Below are positions 1-8,387 of a DNA stretch of 64,000 nucleotides, in pieces. The notes beneath the pieces are model-generated. The model saw only the letters and a list, made by a program, of their open reading frames with translations, was not told the DNA's origin and made no database searches. The stretch is from DAOUEX01 sp034430235 (GTDB lineage: Bacteria > Chloroflexota > Anaerolineae > UBA2200): assembly GCA_964478075.1 (NCBI GenBank), contig CAYZGO010000010.1:37437-101436 (forward strand). The letters are read 5' to 3'. Position 1 is the first letter of the stretch, and each line of letters begins with the position of its first letter. A program made the position numbers and the translations under genes.

Positions 1-726
1 GTTTGCCCTAGCGCCGATGCCCAGGATGACCATATCCACATCCACCTCCGCACCACTGGAGAGCTTGACTTTCTTGACTGCTTTGTCACCCAGGAAAGCC
101 TCCACTCTTTCTCCAGTCAGGATCTCGATCTCAGCCGCCCTCAGAACATCCTCAGCCTTGATGCTGAACTCCTGATCGTAGGTCAACTGCAGACAATGAC
201 GCAGCATCTCCACGATCTTGACACTGATGTCTCGCGTCTTCTTGCATTCCTCGGCAAGCTCGACGCCGATGAAGCCACAGCCCACGATCAGTAGGCTTGA
301 GGCTTTGTCCAGAGCTTGGAGCATCCTCTCAAGGTAAGGGATGTCTTTCCTGATGGCAAATATGTTCTCCTTGTTCAGACCAGGGATAGGTGGTGTTACT
401 GGCACCGACCCGGTGCCAAGCACCAGCCTGCTGTAGCCGAATTCCCTACCTCCGGCAGTACTGACTGATTTCTTGTCACGATGTATGGCCGTGACCTCAT
501 CAACCACCAGGTCAATACCGTTCTTCTCCAACACGGCGTCTGGGATCAGATTCTTGGAACAACTGCCCAGAGTACCAAAGATATACGGTATGCCGCACGG
601 TATCAGCACTTGCTCTTCTTTTCTGATCAATAGGACACTCTTCTCAGGATAGTGTCGGCGGCTGGTGATCGCCGCCACCAAACCTGCAGCACTACCACCA
701 ACCACTACTACCTCGGACTTTTCCAT
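1..726 (-). CDS. FAD-dependent pyridine nucleotide-disulfide oxidoreductase, partial
   Basis: The gene runs off the left edge, so only about 242 N-terminal residues are seen. The product begins MEKSEVVVVGGSAAGLVAA, a dinucleotide-binding fold with GxGxxA-type glycines for FAD. A second motif, LLIVGCGFIGVELAEE near residue 143, binds NAD(P)H. A Cys near residue 44 in the LIPCGIPYIFG context is the position of the redox cysteine in CoA-disulfide reductase and NADH oxidase type enzymes, which reduce disulfides, polysulfide or oxygen with NAD(P)H. The ATG is preceded by AAAGGAG at good spacing. The neighbouring receiver protein lies downstream of nothing else recognisable, so context gives no substrate. 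Family assignment is solid; the exact reaction is open because the C-terminal dimerisation domain is outside the window. Confidence 0.85.
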   Translation of the reverse strand, partial: MEKSEVVVVGGSAAGLVAAITSRRHYPEKSVLLIRKEEQVLIPCGIPYIFGTLGSCSKNLIPDAVLEKNGIDLVVDEVTAIHRDKKSVSTAGGREFGYSRLVLGTGSVPVTPPIPGLNKENIFAIRKDIPYLERMLQALDKASSLLIVGCGFIGVELAEECKKTRDISVKIVEMLRHCLQLTYDQEFSIKAEDVLRAAEIEILTGERVEAFLGDKAVKKVKLSSGAEVDVDMVILGIGARAN

Positions 727-795
727 CACAATCGCTCCTTTCGCTGGCGATGATATGTCAGTACGTTTGCTAGCCTTGTACTATCTCCCTCTCAG

Positions 796-1179
796 CTACT
801 TCTTCGCCTGAATGAGCTTGGCGACTTTCTGCAACAAATCATCTGGCTGCACAGGTTTTGTGATCCAGATATCCATAGGGATGTACTCATCTGTGGGGAA
901 CATGGCAGCGTGAGGGCTGCTGATAATGGACGAGATCATGATAATCGGGATCTCCTTCAGTTGGGGGTCCTTTTGCATTTCGTGGGCCACACCCACACCA
1001 TCTAGGACACTAGCCATCATGATGTCCAACAAAACCAGGTCCATCTTGTCACCACGCATAATCCGCAGCGCTTCATCTCCATCCCTTGCACTGACGACTT
1101 GGTAGCCTTCTGACCTCAAGATAACGCTCATGACCTGCACAAAATCAGGATCATCGTCAGCAATCAGTATTCTGGCCAC
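796..1179 (-). CDS. stand-alone response regulator receiver protein
   Basis: A 127-residue single CheY-like receiver domain with no output domain. Visible are the acidic pocket (DDD at residues 8-10), the phospho-acceptor Asp52 in DLVLLDIMM, the Ser of IIMISS and the Lys of ITKPVQP, so it should accept phosphate from a histidine kinase. The GTG start is chosen because AGGAGG lies 6 bases upstream; a longer reading frame exists but would start inside that ribosome site. No kinase is encoded in the window. It may act through protein-protein contact, as CheY, DivK or Spo0F do. The domain is certain; the partner and output are unknown. Confidence 0.9.
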   Translation of the reverse strand: MARILIADDDPDFVQVMSVILRSEGYQVVSARDGDEALRIMRGDKMDLVLLDIMMASVLDGVGVAHEMQKDPQLKEIPIIMISSIISSPHAAMFPTDEYIPMDIWITKPVQPDDLLQKVAKLIQAKK

Positions 1180-1577
1180 AGCATTCCTCCTTCGTGTTGT
1201 GCTATACAAATACTAGGGTCAAGACTTGGGACCGATGGGGAAAGGTGGAGAACGGCAACAGCCACCTCGGCAGTGAATAGCAGCCTTTTCTACAGTGAAG
1301 CAAGAAAACGCGCATTTGCACACGTGCTACTGCTCCTCTTCTATCTCTGAAGGGGAGATTCCCTGTCGGGTTCGTACCGGTCCAGGATTCAACCGGCAAC
1401 TGCAAACACATTCTACTAATACGCGGCGTGTGAGTCAAACTGAGCATAGAGAAGAAGGTCAATGGACATCCAGACACCCGTGCTGCCCAGCACTCGGATC
1501 CATTGCGTATCGTAGCCGCCGTCATTCAAGGCATCGGCTTCCTGCGTGCTCGTACCGTTCTGCCGACAGGAGAACGC
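1180..1577. other. gene-less stretch
   Basis: About 400 bases between the receiver gene and the MFS gene. Open frames here are arginine- and serine-rich on one strand, lack ribosome sites and look like chance frames. A short AACCGGCAACTGC element near 1398 matches the core of a repeat scattered elsewhere in the window. I see no RNA gene. Confidence 0.5.
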
Positions 1578-2843
1578 CTAAGAGTCAGAGCTGGGCTTTC
1601 GGCCGACTGTCACACGACGTTGACTTGAGCCCTGCGCGATCAGCGCAGCCACAGCCAAGGCAAAGCCAAAGCTGGCCGCCAGGAAGGGCACGCGCAAGCC
1701 CCAGGAGGCAGCCATAGCCCCGCCAAGCATGGGCCCAATAGCGTTAGCCAGCGATATCACACTGGTATCCAGGCCGAAAACTGCGCCCTGCCGCCCCTCC
1801 GGCGCGGACTGGGCCAACGCAGCGCTTAGTGATATCAGAATGCCCCCCATAGCCAACCCTGCCAATCCCTGCAAAAAGAGCAACTGCGCAACGTTACTCA
1901 CCACAGACTGCAGCAAGTAACACACCATAGAGACGCCCATCAAGGCCATCAACACCTTGCGCAGCCCCAAACGCTCTCCGACGCGACTTACAACCACCGA
2001 ACCTACTGCGCTGGCAGCCATATTGGCGCCGGTCACGAGCCCCACCAGTGAGGCCACCTTGGCCTGCACAGGCACCAGCATCTGTACGAAGAGGGGCAGC
2101 GTAGGCCTGACCGTGCGCAACGCTGAGCGCACAAGCAAACGCACGCCAAAGACGGAAAGGACACCACGTGAACGCAGCACCAGACGCAAGCCTTCTACAA
2201 GCGAACCCTTCTCCTTCCGCTCCGGGCCTGCAAGCACCTCGCGCACCGTCGTTGCCACCAGCACGCCGCCCACCGCCAGCAGCGCCCCCGTCATCAGAAA
2301 AGGAACACGGTAACCCCAGATATCGGCCACAAACCCGCCCAACACCGGGCCGAAAGAGGCTCCCAGATAGATGCCCACCTGCAGTGTGCCCAGTGCGAAA
2401 GCACGCCGATTCTCAGGCGTACCTGCAGCCACCAACGTGTAAGAAGCGGCGACAGTCCCGCTCACCGCCCCCTGCAGTATGCGCAGCATCAACAACTGGT
2501 GCACATTGGTCACAAAGCCCATCGCCCCCACGAGCAGCGCCCCGCCGAACATGGCTCGTTCTAGCATCAACTTGCGTCCCAGGCGGTCCGCGAGTGAGCC
2601 CCATACTGCCCCCATGATGCCCATGGTCAGTGCCTGCGCAGAAGTGAGTAAGCCTGACCACAACTCCACCTGCCCAGGAGCCGTAATACCCAACTCTTGC
2701 ACGTAGTAGGGCAGAAAGGACAGCGCCGAGCTGAATCCCACCATAGCCAGAACTTCGGCCAACCAGACAGCGTGCAGATTGCGCCGCCAGTCGAATTGCG
2801 ACGGATCAACTCGTTTGAGATTCCGGGTTTCGGGCTTGGTCAT
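1578..2843 (-). CDS. MFS transporter, drug-efflux type
   Basis: A 421-residue integral membrane protein with about 12 hydrophobic segments and the MFS motif A loop GSLADRLGRKLM after the second helix (about residues 82-93), repeated in weaker form in the second half (SRVGERLGLRKVLM). The order and length fit the Bcr/TetA/MdtG-like branch of proton-driven exporters. It lies 5 bases downstream of the phosphodiesterase lipoprotein gene on the same strand, so the two are probably co-transcribed. Substrate cannot be read from sequence; drug export is the family default and only an inference here. Confidence 0.85.
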   Translation of the reverse strand: MTKPETRNLKRVDPSQFDWRRNLHAVWLAEVLAMVGFSSALSFLPYYVQELGITAPGQVELWSGLLTSAQALTMGIMGAVWGSLADRLGRKLMLERAMFGGALLVGAMGFVTNVHQLLMLRILQGAVSGTVAASYTLVAAGTPENRRAFALGTLQVGIYLGASFGPVLGGFVADIWGYRVPFLMTGALLAVGGVLVATTVREVLAGPERKEKGSLVEGLRLVLRSRGVLSVFGVRLLVRSALRTVRPTLPLFVQMLVPVQAKVASLVGLVTGANMAASAVGSVVVSRVGERLGLRKVLMALMGVSMVCYLLQSVVSNVAQLLFLQGLAGLAMGGILISLSAALAQSAPEGRQGAVFGLDTSVISLANAIGPMLGGAMAASWGLRVPFLAASFGFALAVAALIAQGSSQRRVTVGRKPSSDS

Positions 2844-2848
2844 TGGCG

Positions 2849-4729
2849 CTAGCGCAGCACCTCTTGCAGTACGCGGCCATCCACGGTCTCGGCTGGTAAC
2901 AGATCCAGCAGGTGCGCTGCCGTGGGTGCCACGTCCAGCAGGTGCACCGCTGGGAGCGTGACACCGGATTTGATGCCGCGGCCAGCAGCGATCAGGATAG
3001 CGTGCATCTCCGGCCAGGTAGAGTCATAGCCGTGCTGGCCATAGTAGGGAGCTGGCTCCACTACACGCGGGTTGCCGCGCCAGTCAGTGAGCGCGTAGCC
3101 CAGCTCTGCCTGGGCGAAGACGTCGCCCGAGTTGGGCGAATCCAAGCGCAGTGTGGATAATTCTTCCCGTCTTAGCACGCGGGCGAAGAGAGGCTCCCCA
3201 TTGCCATTGATGGCGCTTTGCAAAGCGTCCACGATCTCGTCCTGCACTTGTGCATAATCCTCGGGCGACACAATGCCCGGCTGCTCACGGCCTTGGAGAT
3301 TGATATACAGGTTGACCGCACCGCCCGAAGCAAACGCCACCGCTCTGCTGTGTGCCGTGTCCACAGGGAAACTGCTGCCCTCGCCATATTGCAGCAGACC
3401 AGCTTGTTGCAGTATGGTATTGACGTAGACCAACGAGTGAATGGGGGCCATGCCGTGGTCTGAGAGGACAAATATGACATCCTCATCGAGTCGCATCGTG
3501 CCCAGCAGCTCCCCCAGGCATTCATCGGCCAGGGCATAGGCATTCCGCACATACCGCGCATAGGCCTGGGCCTTCTCCTCGCTGTAGTCCGTCTGCCTCT
3601 CATCCACCATCAGAAACTGGTGCCCGCATTCGTCCGTTACGCCGAGCCAGGCGAAAGTCAGATCGGGCTGGTACGTGGCAAAGACGTAGGTTGCCACTTT
3701 GGCTATCCAGCGCGTCTGACACTCAGCCATCTCCCAGTAGTCCTGTGCCGTAATCCAACCGTGTTCGAGTGCGTAGTAGTCCGGCGATGGCGGAAAGAAA
3801 CCGAATTCGGCGTTGATACTGCGCACCAGCTCAGATGGATGAGCCTGATTGTAGTTCAAGGCACTCTGGAATACTTCGATGCACTCTGGCGTGGCGCTGA
3901 GCAGCTTGAAGTAGGCGCCGCTCTGCAAACGGGGTCGCACAAGCAGAGGTGCCCACTCGCCGACGCGCAGAGCCGCGCTCTCGGCATCCACGCATTTCTC
4001 CCTGCAGAGGAAGAACGCATCGTAGTCGGACTGTTCATCGTCCGTGCTGTCCACGGCCAGCAGGTACAGATTGGTCACTAACGCATCATCTTTCCCCGTG
4101 ATGCGCAGCGTCGCCTCCAGCAGCGGACTGTACGACGGAGGCACATCTTCCCAATCGGTGGCCTGTGTTGTCGTGACCACGTGCAATGCAGAATAGACCT
4201 CACGCTCCCCATAGGCAACAGTATAGTTCGCCAAGCGATCCCTGATAGCTGTAGTGGTACCAGGCCAGAATACGGTTGCCGTGGTCAGGCCGCTGCGCAT
4301 TGCCATGCGCCACAGAGGCTCTACGCGCATCTCCGGCTCGTCGAAGCCACTGGTGTACCAGTAAAACGCGTTCTTGGAGAGATGGAACTTGTTGGACACC
4401 TGGCCGGTCTTATCGGGGTAAGCACCGGTGGCAATTGACACGTGCGCCGCAGCGGTCAAGGAAGGGTCAATGGTCTGCGCATACTCGACTCTAACGCCAC
4501 GTTGGGCCAGCGAGGCCAGGTTAGGCATGGTACCATCGGCCAGGAAGCCGTCGACCCAGTCGTCACGTGCGCCATCCAGACATAAAATGAGCACGTGTGG
4601 CTCACCTGCTGGCACGCTCGTTGCAGTAGGCAGAGGCTGCGGAGACGGGCTGGGTGTCCCTCCACAGGCCGGCAGGCAGGCAAGCACAATGACACATAGA
4701 AACAGTGCAATTCTCTTAGTGATACGCAA
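2849..4729 (-). CDS. alkaline phosphatase superfamily lipoprotein (phosphodiesterase/nucleotide pyrophosphatase-like)
   Basis: 626 residues. A lipobox (LACLPAC, Cys22) and a Ser/Pro/Thr linker give a membrane-anchored exported protein. The catalytic domain begins PHVLILCLDGARDDW (metal Asp) and continues with TIDPSLTAAAHVSIATGAYP, where the Thr/Ser in this segment is the expected nucleophile. Later metal-binding segments are VIFVLSDHGMAPIH and YYGQHGYDSTWPEMHAILIAAG. This is the type I phosphodiesterase/NPP arrangement of the alkaline phosphatase superfamily, which hydrolyses phosphodiesters or phosphomonoesters with two zinc ions. Substrate is unknown. It sits directly upstream of the MFS transporter on the same strand. 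Confidence 0.88.
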   Translation of the reverse strand: MRITKRIALFLCVIVLACLPACGGTPSPSPQPLPTATSVPAGEPHVLILCLDGARDDWVDGFLADGTMPNLASLAQRGVRVEYAQTIDPSLTAAAHVSIATGAYPDKTGQVSNKFHLSKNAFYWYTSGFDEPEMRVEPLWRMAMRSGLTTATVFWPGTTTAIRDRLANYTVAYGEREVYSALHVVTTTQATDWEDVPPSYSPLLEATLRITGKDDALVTNLYLLAVDSTDDEQSDYDAFFLCREKCVDAESAALRVGEWAPLLVRPRLQSGAYFKLLSATPECIEVFQSALNYNQAHPSELVRSINAEFGFFPPSPDYYALEHGWITAQDYWEMAECQTRWIAKVATYVFATYQPDLTFAWLGVTDECGHQFLMVDERQTDYSEEKAQAYARYVRNAYALADECLGELLGTMRLDEDVIFVLSDHGMAPIHSLVYVNTILQQAGLLQYGEGSSFPVDTAHSRAVAFASGGAVNLYINLQGREQPGIVSPEDYAQVQDEIVDALQSAINGNGEPLFARVLRREELSTLRLDSPNSGDVFAQAELGYALTDWRGNPRVVEPAPYYGQHGYDSTWPEMHAILIAAGRGIKSGVTLPAVHLLDVAPTAAHLLDLLPAETVDGRVLQEVLR

Positions 4730-4810
4730 GGATCTTCCCTCCTAATCGGCTTCACTCTACGGTAACAGGAACCCAGGCTGGTTGCTCGTCTCCTTGCAAC
4801 GTGAATAGAA

Positions 4811-4847
4811 CCAACCCTTGCGAAGTGCGAACCTTCGCAAGGGTTGG
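4811..4847 (-). terminator. intrinsic terminator after the sugar-binding protein gene
   Basis: Perfect 15-base arms (CCAACCCTTGCGAAG and its complement) around a 7-base loop. On the minus strand the hairpin follows the end of the substrate-binding protein gene by about 30 bases and is followed by TTCTATT. It separates the importer operon from the phosphodiesterase gene. Confidence 0.8.
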
Positions 4848-4875
4848 AGTTGCTATTCCGACGAAGCTGACGACG

Positions 4876-6270
4876 CTATTCGGCTAGAGCCGCGTTGGCC
4901 TCTGCCACCGCGTAGTCAAGTGCTTCTTGAGGCGTGCTCTGACCAGTAACCACAGCCGTGATTGCATCACCGATCAAGCCACGCACCGTTTCCCACCCAG
5001 CTATGGTTGGCTCGCCCTTACCCCAAGCCAGGAAGCCAAAGGCCTTCTTATACTGCGGATTCTCCTCGATGTAGGCCTGCATCTCGGCGCTCTCGACGGC
5101 CGACTTGCGGATGGGGAAGTAGTTGGCCACCTTCGCCCACCTCACAGTGTTCTCCTTCTGCGTGAACCAGCGGATGAACAGCCAGGACGCCAGTTGCTTC
5201 TCCGACGTGGTCTTGAACACGCAGATGCTGGGGCCGTAGATGTCCACGACGGGCTCTGCTGTGCTGTGCGGGAAAGGCGCAACGGACCACTCGAACCTGG
5301 GCTCGCCAGTAGCCTCGTCCGCGACAGCCTGGGCATAGTAGGGCAGTCCTGCCGTTGAGCCAAAGACCAACAGCGCCTTCTCGTTGGCAAAGTCAGTCTG
5401 GTCACCATAGCTCTCGGCGATCTGGTAGGCATACCCGCCGTCAATGAGCTCCTTGAGGAAGGTCAGAGTGTCAACGGCCTCGGGGCTATTGAAAACGGCC
5501 GTCTTGCCGTCCGGGGCGATGATATCGCCACCACGGGTCCAGACCCAGCCAGCGAAGGTAGAAGCACTCACGGACAGAGCATAACCAGACGTACCAGCCT
5601 CGGTGTCCGTCGCCGCCATGCACATCTCCTTGAACTCTTCCCAAGTCTCAGGCGGCTTCTCGTAGCCCAGTCTCATTAGCCAGTCGCTGTTGTAGTACAT
5701 GACCTCCATGCTGCGGCTGGGCGGGAAGCTGGTCATCGCGCCGCCCAAAGCCGGGTTGCGGTCTGTCTCCAGGAAGGCCGGGAAGATGTCCTCTAGGTCG
5801 TCCTCGGTCAGGCCATACTTCTGGCTGGCGATATAGTCGTCCAGGGCCTCGATTTGGCCAGCCTCGGCGTATTCGGCCACTTGGTTGGCATAGGCGATGG
5901 ACAAATCGGGCGGTGAACCTGCAGCGATAGCCGCCAGGATCTTCTCGCGGATGTCGCCATAGTAGCCGCCGTATTCCGGCTTGACAGTAATGCCCCACTC
6001 ATTGGTGGAGTTGAACTCTTCAATCAGCTCCAGCAGCACTTCCTCGTGGATCTTCGTGGACACGTGCCAGTAAAGGACTTCCTGCCCGCCGGGATCAATC
6101 TGACTGATAGCGTCCAGCTCCGGAGTAGGTGTCGGTGGGATGGGCGTCGCCGTCGGCTTTGGCTTGGGCGTGGGTGTTGGCGTAGGAGTCGCCGCTGGTT
6201 TGCAAGCGCCTAACAGCATGCCAAACACCAGCGCCAGACTGAGCAAAGCCCAAACCTTATTCCTTTTCAT
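4876..6270 (-). CDS. ABC sugar transporter, extracellular substrate-binding lipoprotein
   Basis: 464 residues. Signal peptide with lipobox LLGAC (Cys23), then a Thr-Pro-Lys repeat linker of about 25 residues that tethers the domain away from the membrane. The folded part is a family 1 solute-binding protein: QEVLYWHVSTKIHEE, EFNSTNEWGITVKPEY and AAGSPPDLSIAYANQ are the typical opening segments, and the length fits CUT1 sugar-binding proteins. It is the last gene of the unit with the two permeases upstream on the same strand, followed by a strong terminator. The ligand is probably an oligosaccharide or glycerol-phosphate-like molecule; no ATPase gene is present, as is common for CUT1 systems that share one. 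Confidence 0.93.
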   Translation of the reverse strand: MKRNKVWALLSLALVFGMLLGACKPAATPTPTPTPKPKPTATPIPPTPTPELDAISQIDPGGQEVLYWHVSTKIHEEVLLELIEEFNSTNEWGITVKPEYGGYYGDIREKILAAIAAGSPPDLSIAYANQVAEYAEAGQIEALDDYIASQKYGLTEDDLEDIFPAFLETDRNPALGGAMTSFPPSRSMEVMYYNSDWLMRLGYEKPPETWEEFKEMCMAATDTEAGTSGYALSVSASTFAGWVWTRGGDIIAPDGKTAVFNSPEAVDTLTFLKELIDGGYAYQIAESYGDQTDFANEKALLVFGSTAGLPYYAQAVADEATGEPRFEWSVAPFPHSTAEPVVDIYGPSICVFKTTSEKQLASWLFIRWFTQKENTVRWAKVANYFPIRKSAVESAEMQAYIEENPQYKKAFGFLAWGKGEPTIAGWETVRGLIGDAITAVVTGQSTPQEALDYAVAEANAALAE

Positions 6271-6364
6271 CTTCTGTTTCCTCCTTTTATTTTGAGATAC
6301 TTGTCATCAGAAAGGCCAAAGTTCTGTTACCCTTACAGATTCGCCAGATCACCTCCTTTCCTTT

Positions 6365-7210
6365 TCAGCCCTTCAGGCCCGTGGTAGAGATGCCCTCCAT
6401 AAACTGCTTTTGCGCAAAAAAGTAGATAATGACGATGGGCAGGATAGTCACCGTGGCTGCAGCCATCATTTCCTGCGTGTCTGTGCCTGATTCGGTCAGG
6501 AAGTAGGTAAGGCCAACCTGAATGGGGCGCATTGACTCGCTCCTGGTTACAATCAACGGCCACTGCAAGGCGTTCCAACTGCCCAGGAAAGTATTAAGCC
6601 CCACAGTGATCAGCGCCGCTTTGCACAAAGGCAGTATGATCTGCGTCAGGTAGCGAAAGTGCCCGCAGCCATCCAGGACGGCCGCATCGTAAAGATCTTT
6701 GGGTATCGTGGAAAAGAACTGCCGCAGCAGGAAGATATTGAACACGCTGGCTATCCAGGGTATAGTCTGCGCCATGTACGTGTCCACCCACCCCAAACGT
6801 GTAATAGTCAAGAAATTGGGGATGAGCAGAATCTGCCCAGGGATCATCATGGTCGCCAGGAATATGGTGAAAACCAAATCCTTGCCACGGAAGTTCAGCC
6901 AGGAGAAAGCATACGCTGACAAAATGGAGGTAGCCAGCACGCCAGCAACCGTGCAGATAGAGACGATAAGGCTGTTGGCAAAGTAGCGCGCGAATGGAGC
7001 AGCATTCCAAGCTGCAACATAGTTGGAGAAGCGCAACGTGGCCGGCAGTACCACGCGCGTAGCTACTTCCCTATAGCTCTTTAGGGATGTTAGAATCATC
7101 CACCCAAAGGGCGCAACGGCAATGAGAGCGCCAACACTGAGCACAAAGTAGATGAGCATCCGTGTAAACATGTGACTCACTCTGGCTTTGCGAGAATCGG
7201 AAATGGTCAT
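6365..7210 (-). CDS. carbohydrate ABC transporter permease, MalG type
   Basis: 281 residues and six hydrophobic segments. The cytoplasmic EAA loop reads LYDAAVLDGCGHFRYLTQII, with the conserved Gly replaced within an otherwise standard ATPase-docking loop. The start is set at the ATG behind GAGGTG; a longer in-frame extension would overlap the upstream permease by about 100 bases and lacks a ribosome site. Its stop leads to the binding-protein gene about 95 bases on. It pairs with the MalF-type permease encoded just upstream, with 10 bases between the two genes. Confidence 0.93.
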   Translation of the reverse strand: MTISDSRKARVSHMFTRMLIYFVLSVGALIAVAPFGWMILTSLKSYREVATRVVLPATLRFSNYVAAWNAAPFARYFANSLIVSICTVAGVLATSILSAYAFSWLNFRGKDLVFTIFLATMMIPGQILLIPNFLTITRLGWVDTYMAQTIPWIASVFNIFLLRQFFSTIPKDLYDAAVLDGCGHFRYLTQIILPLCKAALITVGLNTFLGSWNALQWPLIVTRSESMRPIQVGLTYFLTESGTDTQEMMAAATVTILPIVIIYFFAQKQFMEGISTTGLKG

Positions 7211-7220
7211 GTGCACCTCA

Positions 7221-8237
7221 TCACTGGTAAAAGACTCGACCGCGACCGAAACGCTGCTGTAGTACGGTAAACAGCAGAATGATGATGAACAACACAAAGG
7301 CAATGGCTGACGCATAGCCAAAGCGGACTCGCGAGTAGAAGTGATCGAACATCAGAATCGCGGTTGTCGTCGTGGTGCGCAGCGGGCCACCCAATTGGCC
7401 TCCTGCAGCCCTGCTCATGACGTAGATATGGCTGAAAGCCCTGAAGGAGCCAATCATCGACATCAAGGTCAGGAAAAAGATCGTCGGTGAGAGCAGCGGT
7501 AGCGTGATGTGCCGAAACAGCGCCCAGCGTCCAGCGCCATCAATCTTCGCCGCGTCGTACAGCTCTCCAGGAATGTTGCCTAGCCCAGCCAGGAAGATCA
7601 CTATATCCCAGCCCACGTAGAACCAGACAACAAACACCATGATGGCCACCAGCGCCTGGCTAGGCCCGGCTGCCCAGGAGGGAACATTCAGACCAAGAGC
7701 CTCGCCCAGGATCTGAAAAATACCGCGTGGTTCGAGCATCCACTTCTGCGGCGCCACGCCAATCGCTTCCAGTATCTGGTTCAAGGGACCGTGCCTTGGA
7801 TTAAAGATCCACACCCACACTGCCGACGAAGCGACAGTCGAGGTGATGTAGGGCAGGAAGAAGATGGTGCGGTAGCTAGAAAGCCCACGCACTTTTTGGA
7901 ACAACAGGTAAGCGAGAAGGAGAGAGATAGCCAGTGTGAGCGGCACCGTACCGACCACGTAGAAAACCGTGACTTTCAGCGAACTCCAAAAAGCAGGGTC
8001 GTGCAGCGCCTTGGAGTAGTTGGCCAAACCCAGGAATGACCCTTTCACAATCTTCCACTTGTGCAGACTTATGTAGAAAGCGTAAAGAACGGGTAGGAGA
8101 TGAAAAGCGAGCAGGATCACTGTGGCTGGCGAAATGTAGAGGTAAGCAAGGAGGTTCTCTTTTAGACGACGCCCTCGCTGGCCGACAAAGAGACCACGGA
8201 GGGACTTGCGAGCCCTTGGTACAGCAATCTCTGGCAT
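7221..8237 (-). CDS. carbohydrate ABC transporter permease, MalF type
   Basis: 338 residues. A cytoplasmic N-terminus rich in basic residues is followed by six hydrophobic segments. The EAA loop is LYDAAKIDGAGRWALFRHIT, close to consensus. It starts at an ATG behind AGGAG and is the first gene of the three-gene importer unit. Transcription should come from the strong promoter about 40 bases upstream. Together with the MalG-type protein it forms the membrane channel of a CUT1 importer. Confidence 0.93.
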   Translation of the reverse strand: MPEIAVPRARKSLRGLFVGQRGRRLKENLLAYLYISPATVILLAFHLLPVLYAFYISLHKWKIVKGSFLGLANYSKALHDPAFWSSLKVTVFYVVGTVPLTLAISLLLAYLLFQKVRGLSSYRTIFFLPYITSTVASSAVWVWIFNPRHGPLNQILEAIGVAPQKWMLEPRGIFQILGEALGLNVPSWAAGPSQALVAIMVFVVWFYVGWDIVIFLAGLGNIPGELYDAAKIDGAGRWALFRHITLPLLSPTIFFLTLMSMIGSFRAFSHIYVMSRAAGGQLGGPLRTTTTTAILMFDHFYSRVRFGYASAIAFVLFIIILLFTVLQQRFGRGRVFYQ

Positions 8238-8273
8238 AACTCATCTCCTGACCTGTCAATGGGAGGCCGCTTA

Positions 8274-8301
8274 ATTGTACAGCAAAACCAAGCATTGTCA
8301 A
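8274..8301 (-). promoter_or_regulatory. sigma70-type promoter of the sugar importer
   Basis: On the minus strand, TTGACA, 16 bases, TACAAT, with the -10 ending about 37 bases before the permease ATG. Two copies of TTGTCAA (plus strand, 8295-8301 and 8309-8315) spaced 14 bases apart cover the -35 region and may bind a regulator. Confidence 0.8.
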
Positions 8302-8327
8302 CTTGGCGTTGTCAAGTGCGTTTCGAT

Positions 8328-8356
8328 TTGACTTACCCTGCCACTCTCGCTAGAAT
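8328..8356 (+). promoter_or_regulatory. sigma70-type promoter of the XPB helicase operon
   Basis: TTGACT, 17 bases, TAGAAT. It lies about 32 bases before the chosen helicase start at 8388 and back to back with the importer promoter, so the two promoters may share control. Confidence 0.8.
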
Positions 8357-8387
8357 ATACTGCTGTTCGTCTACCAAAGAGACTCGG

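Noticed and set aside
1202..1717. Long open frames on both strands between the receiver and MFS genes
   Set aside because: No ribosome sites, low-complexity Arg/Ser-rich composition, and the frames run into the end of the MFS gene.
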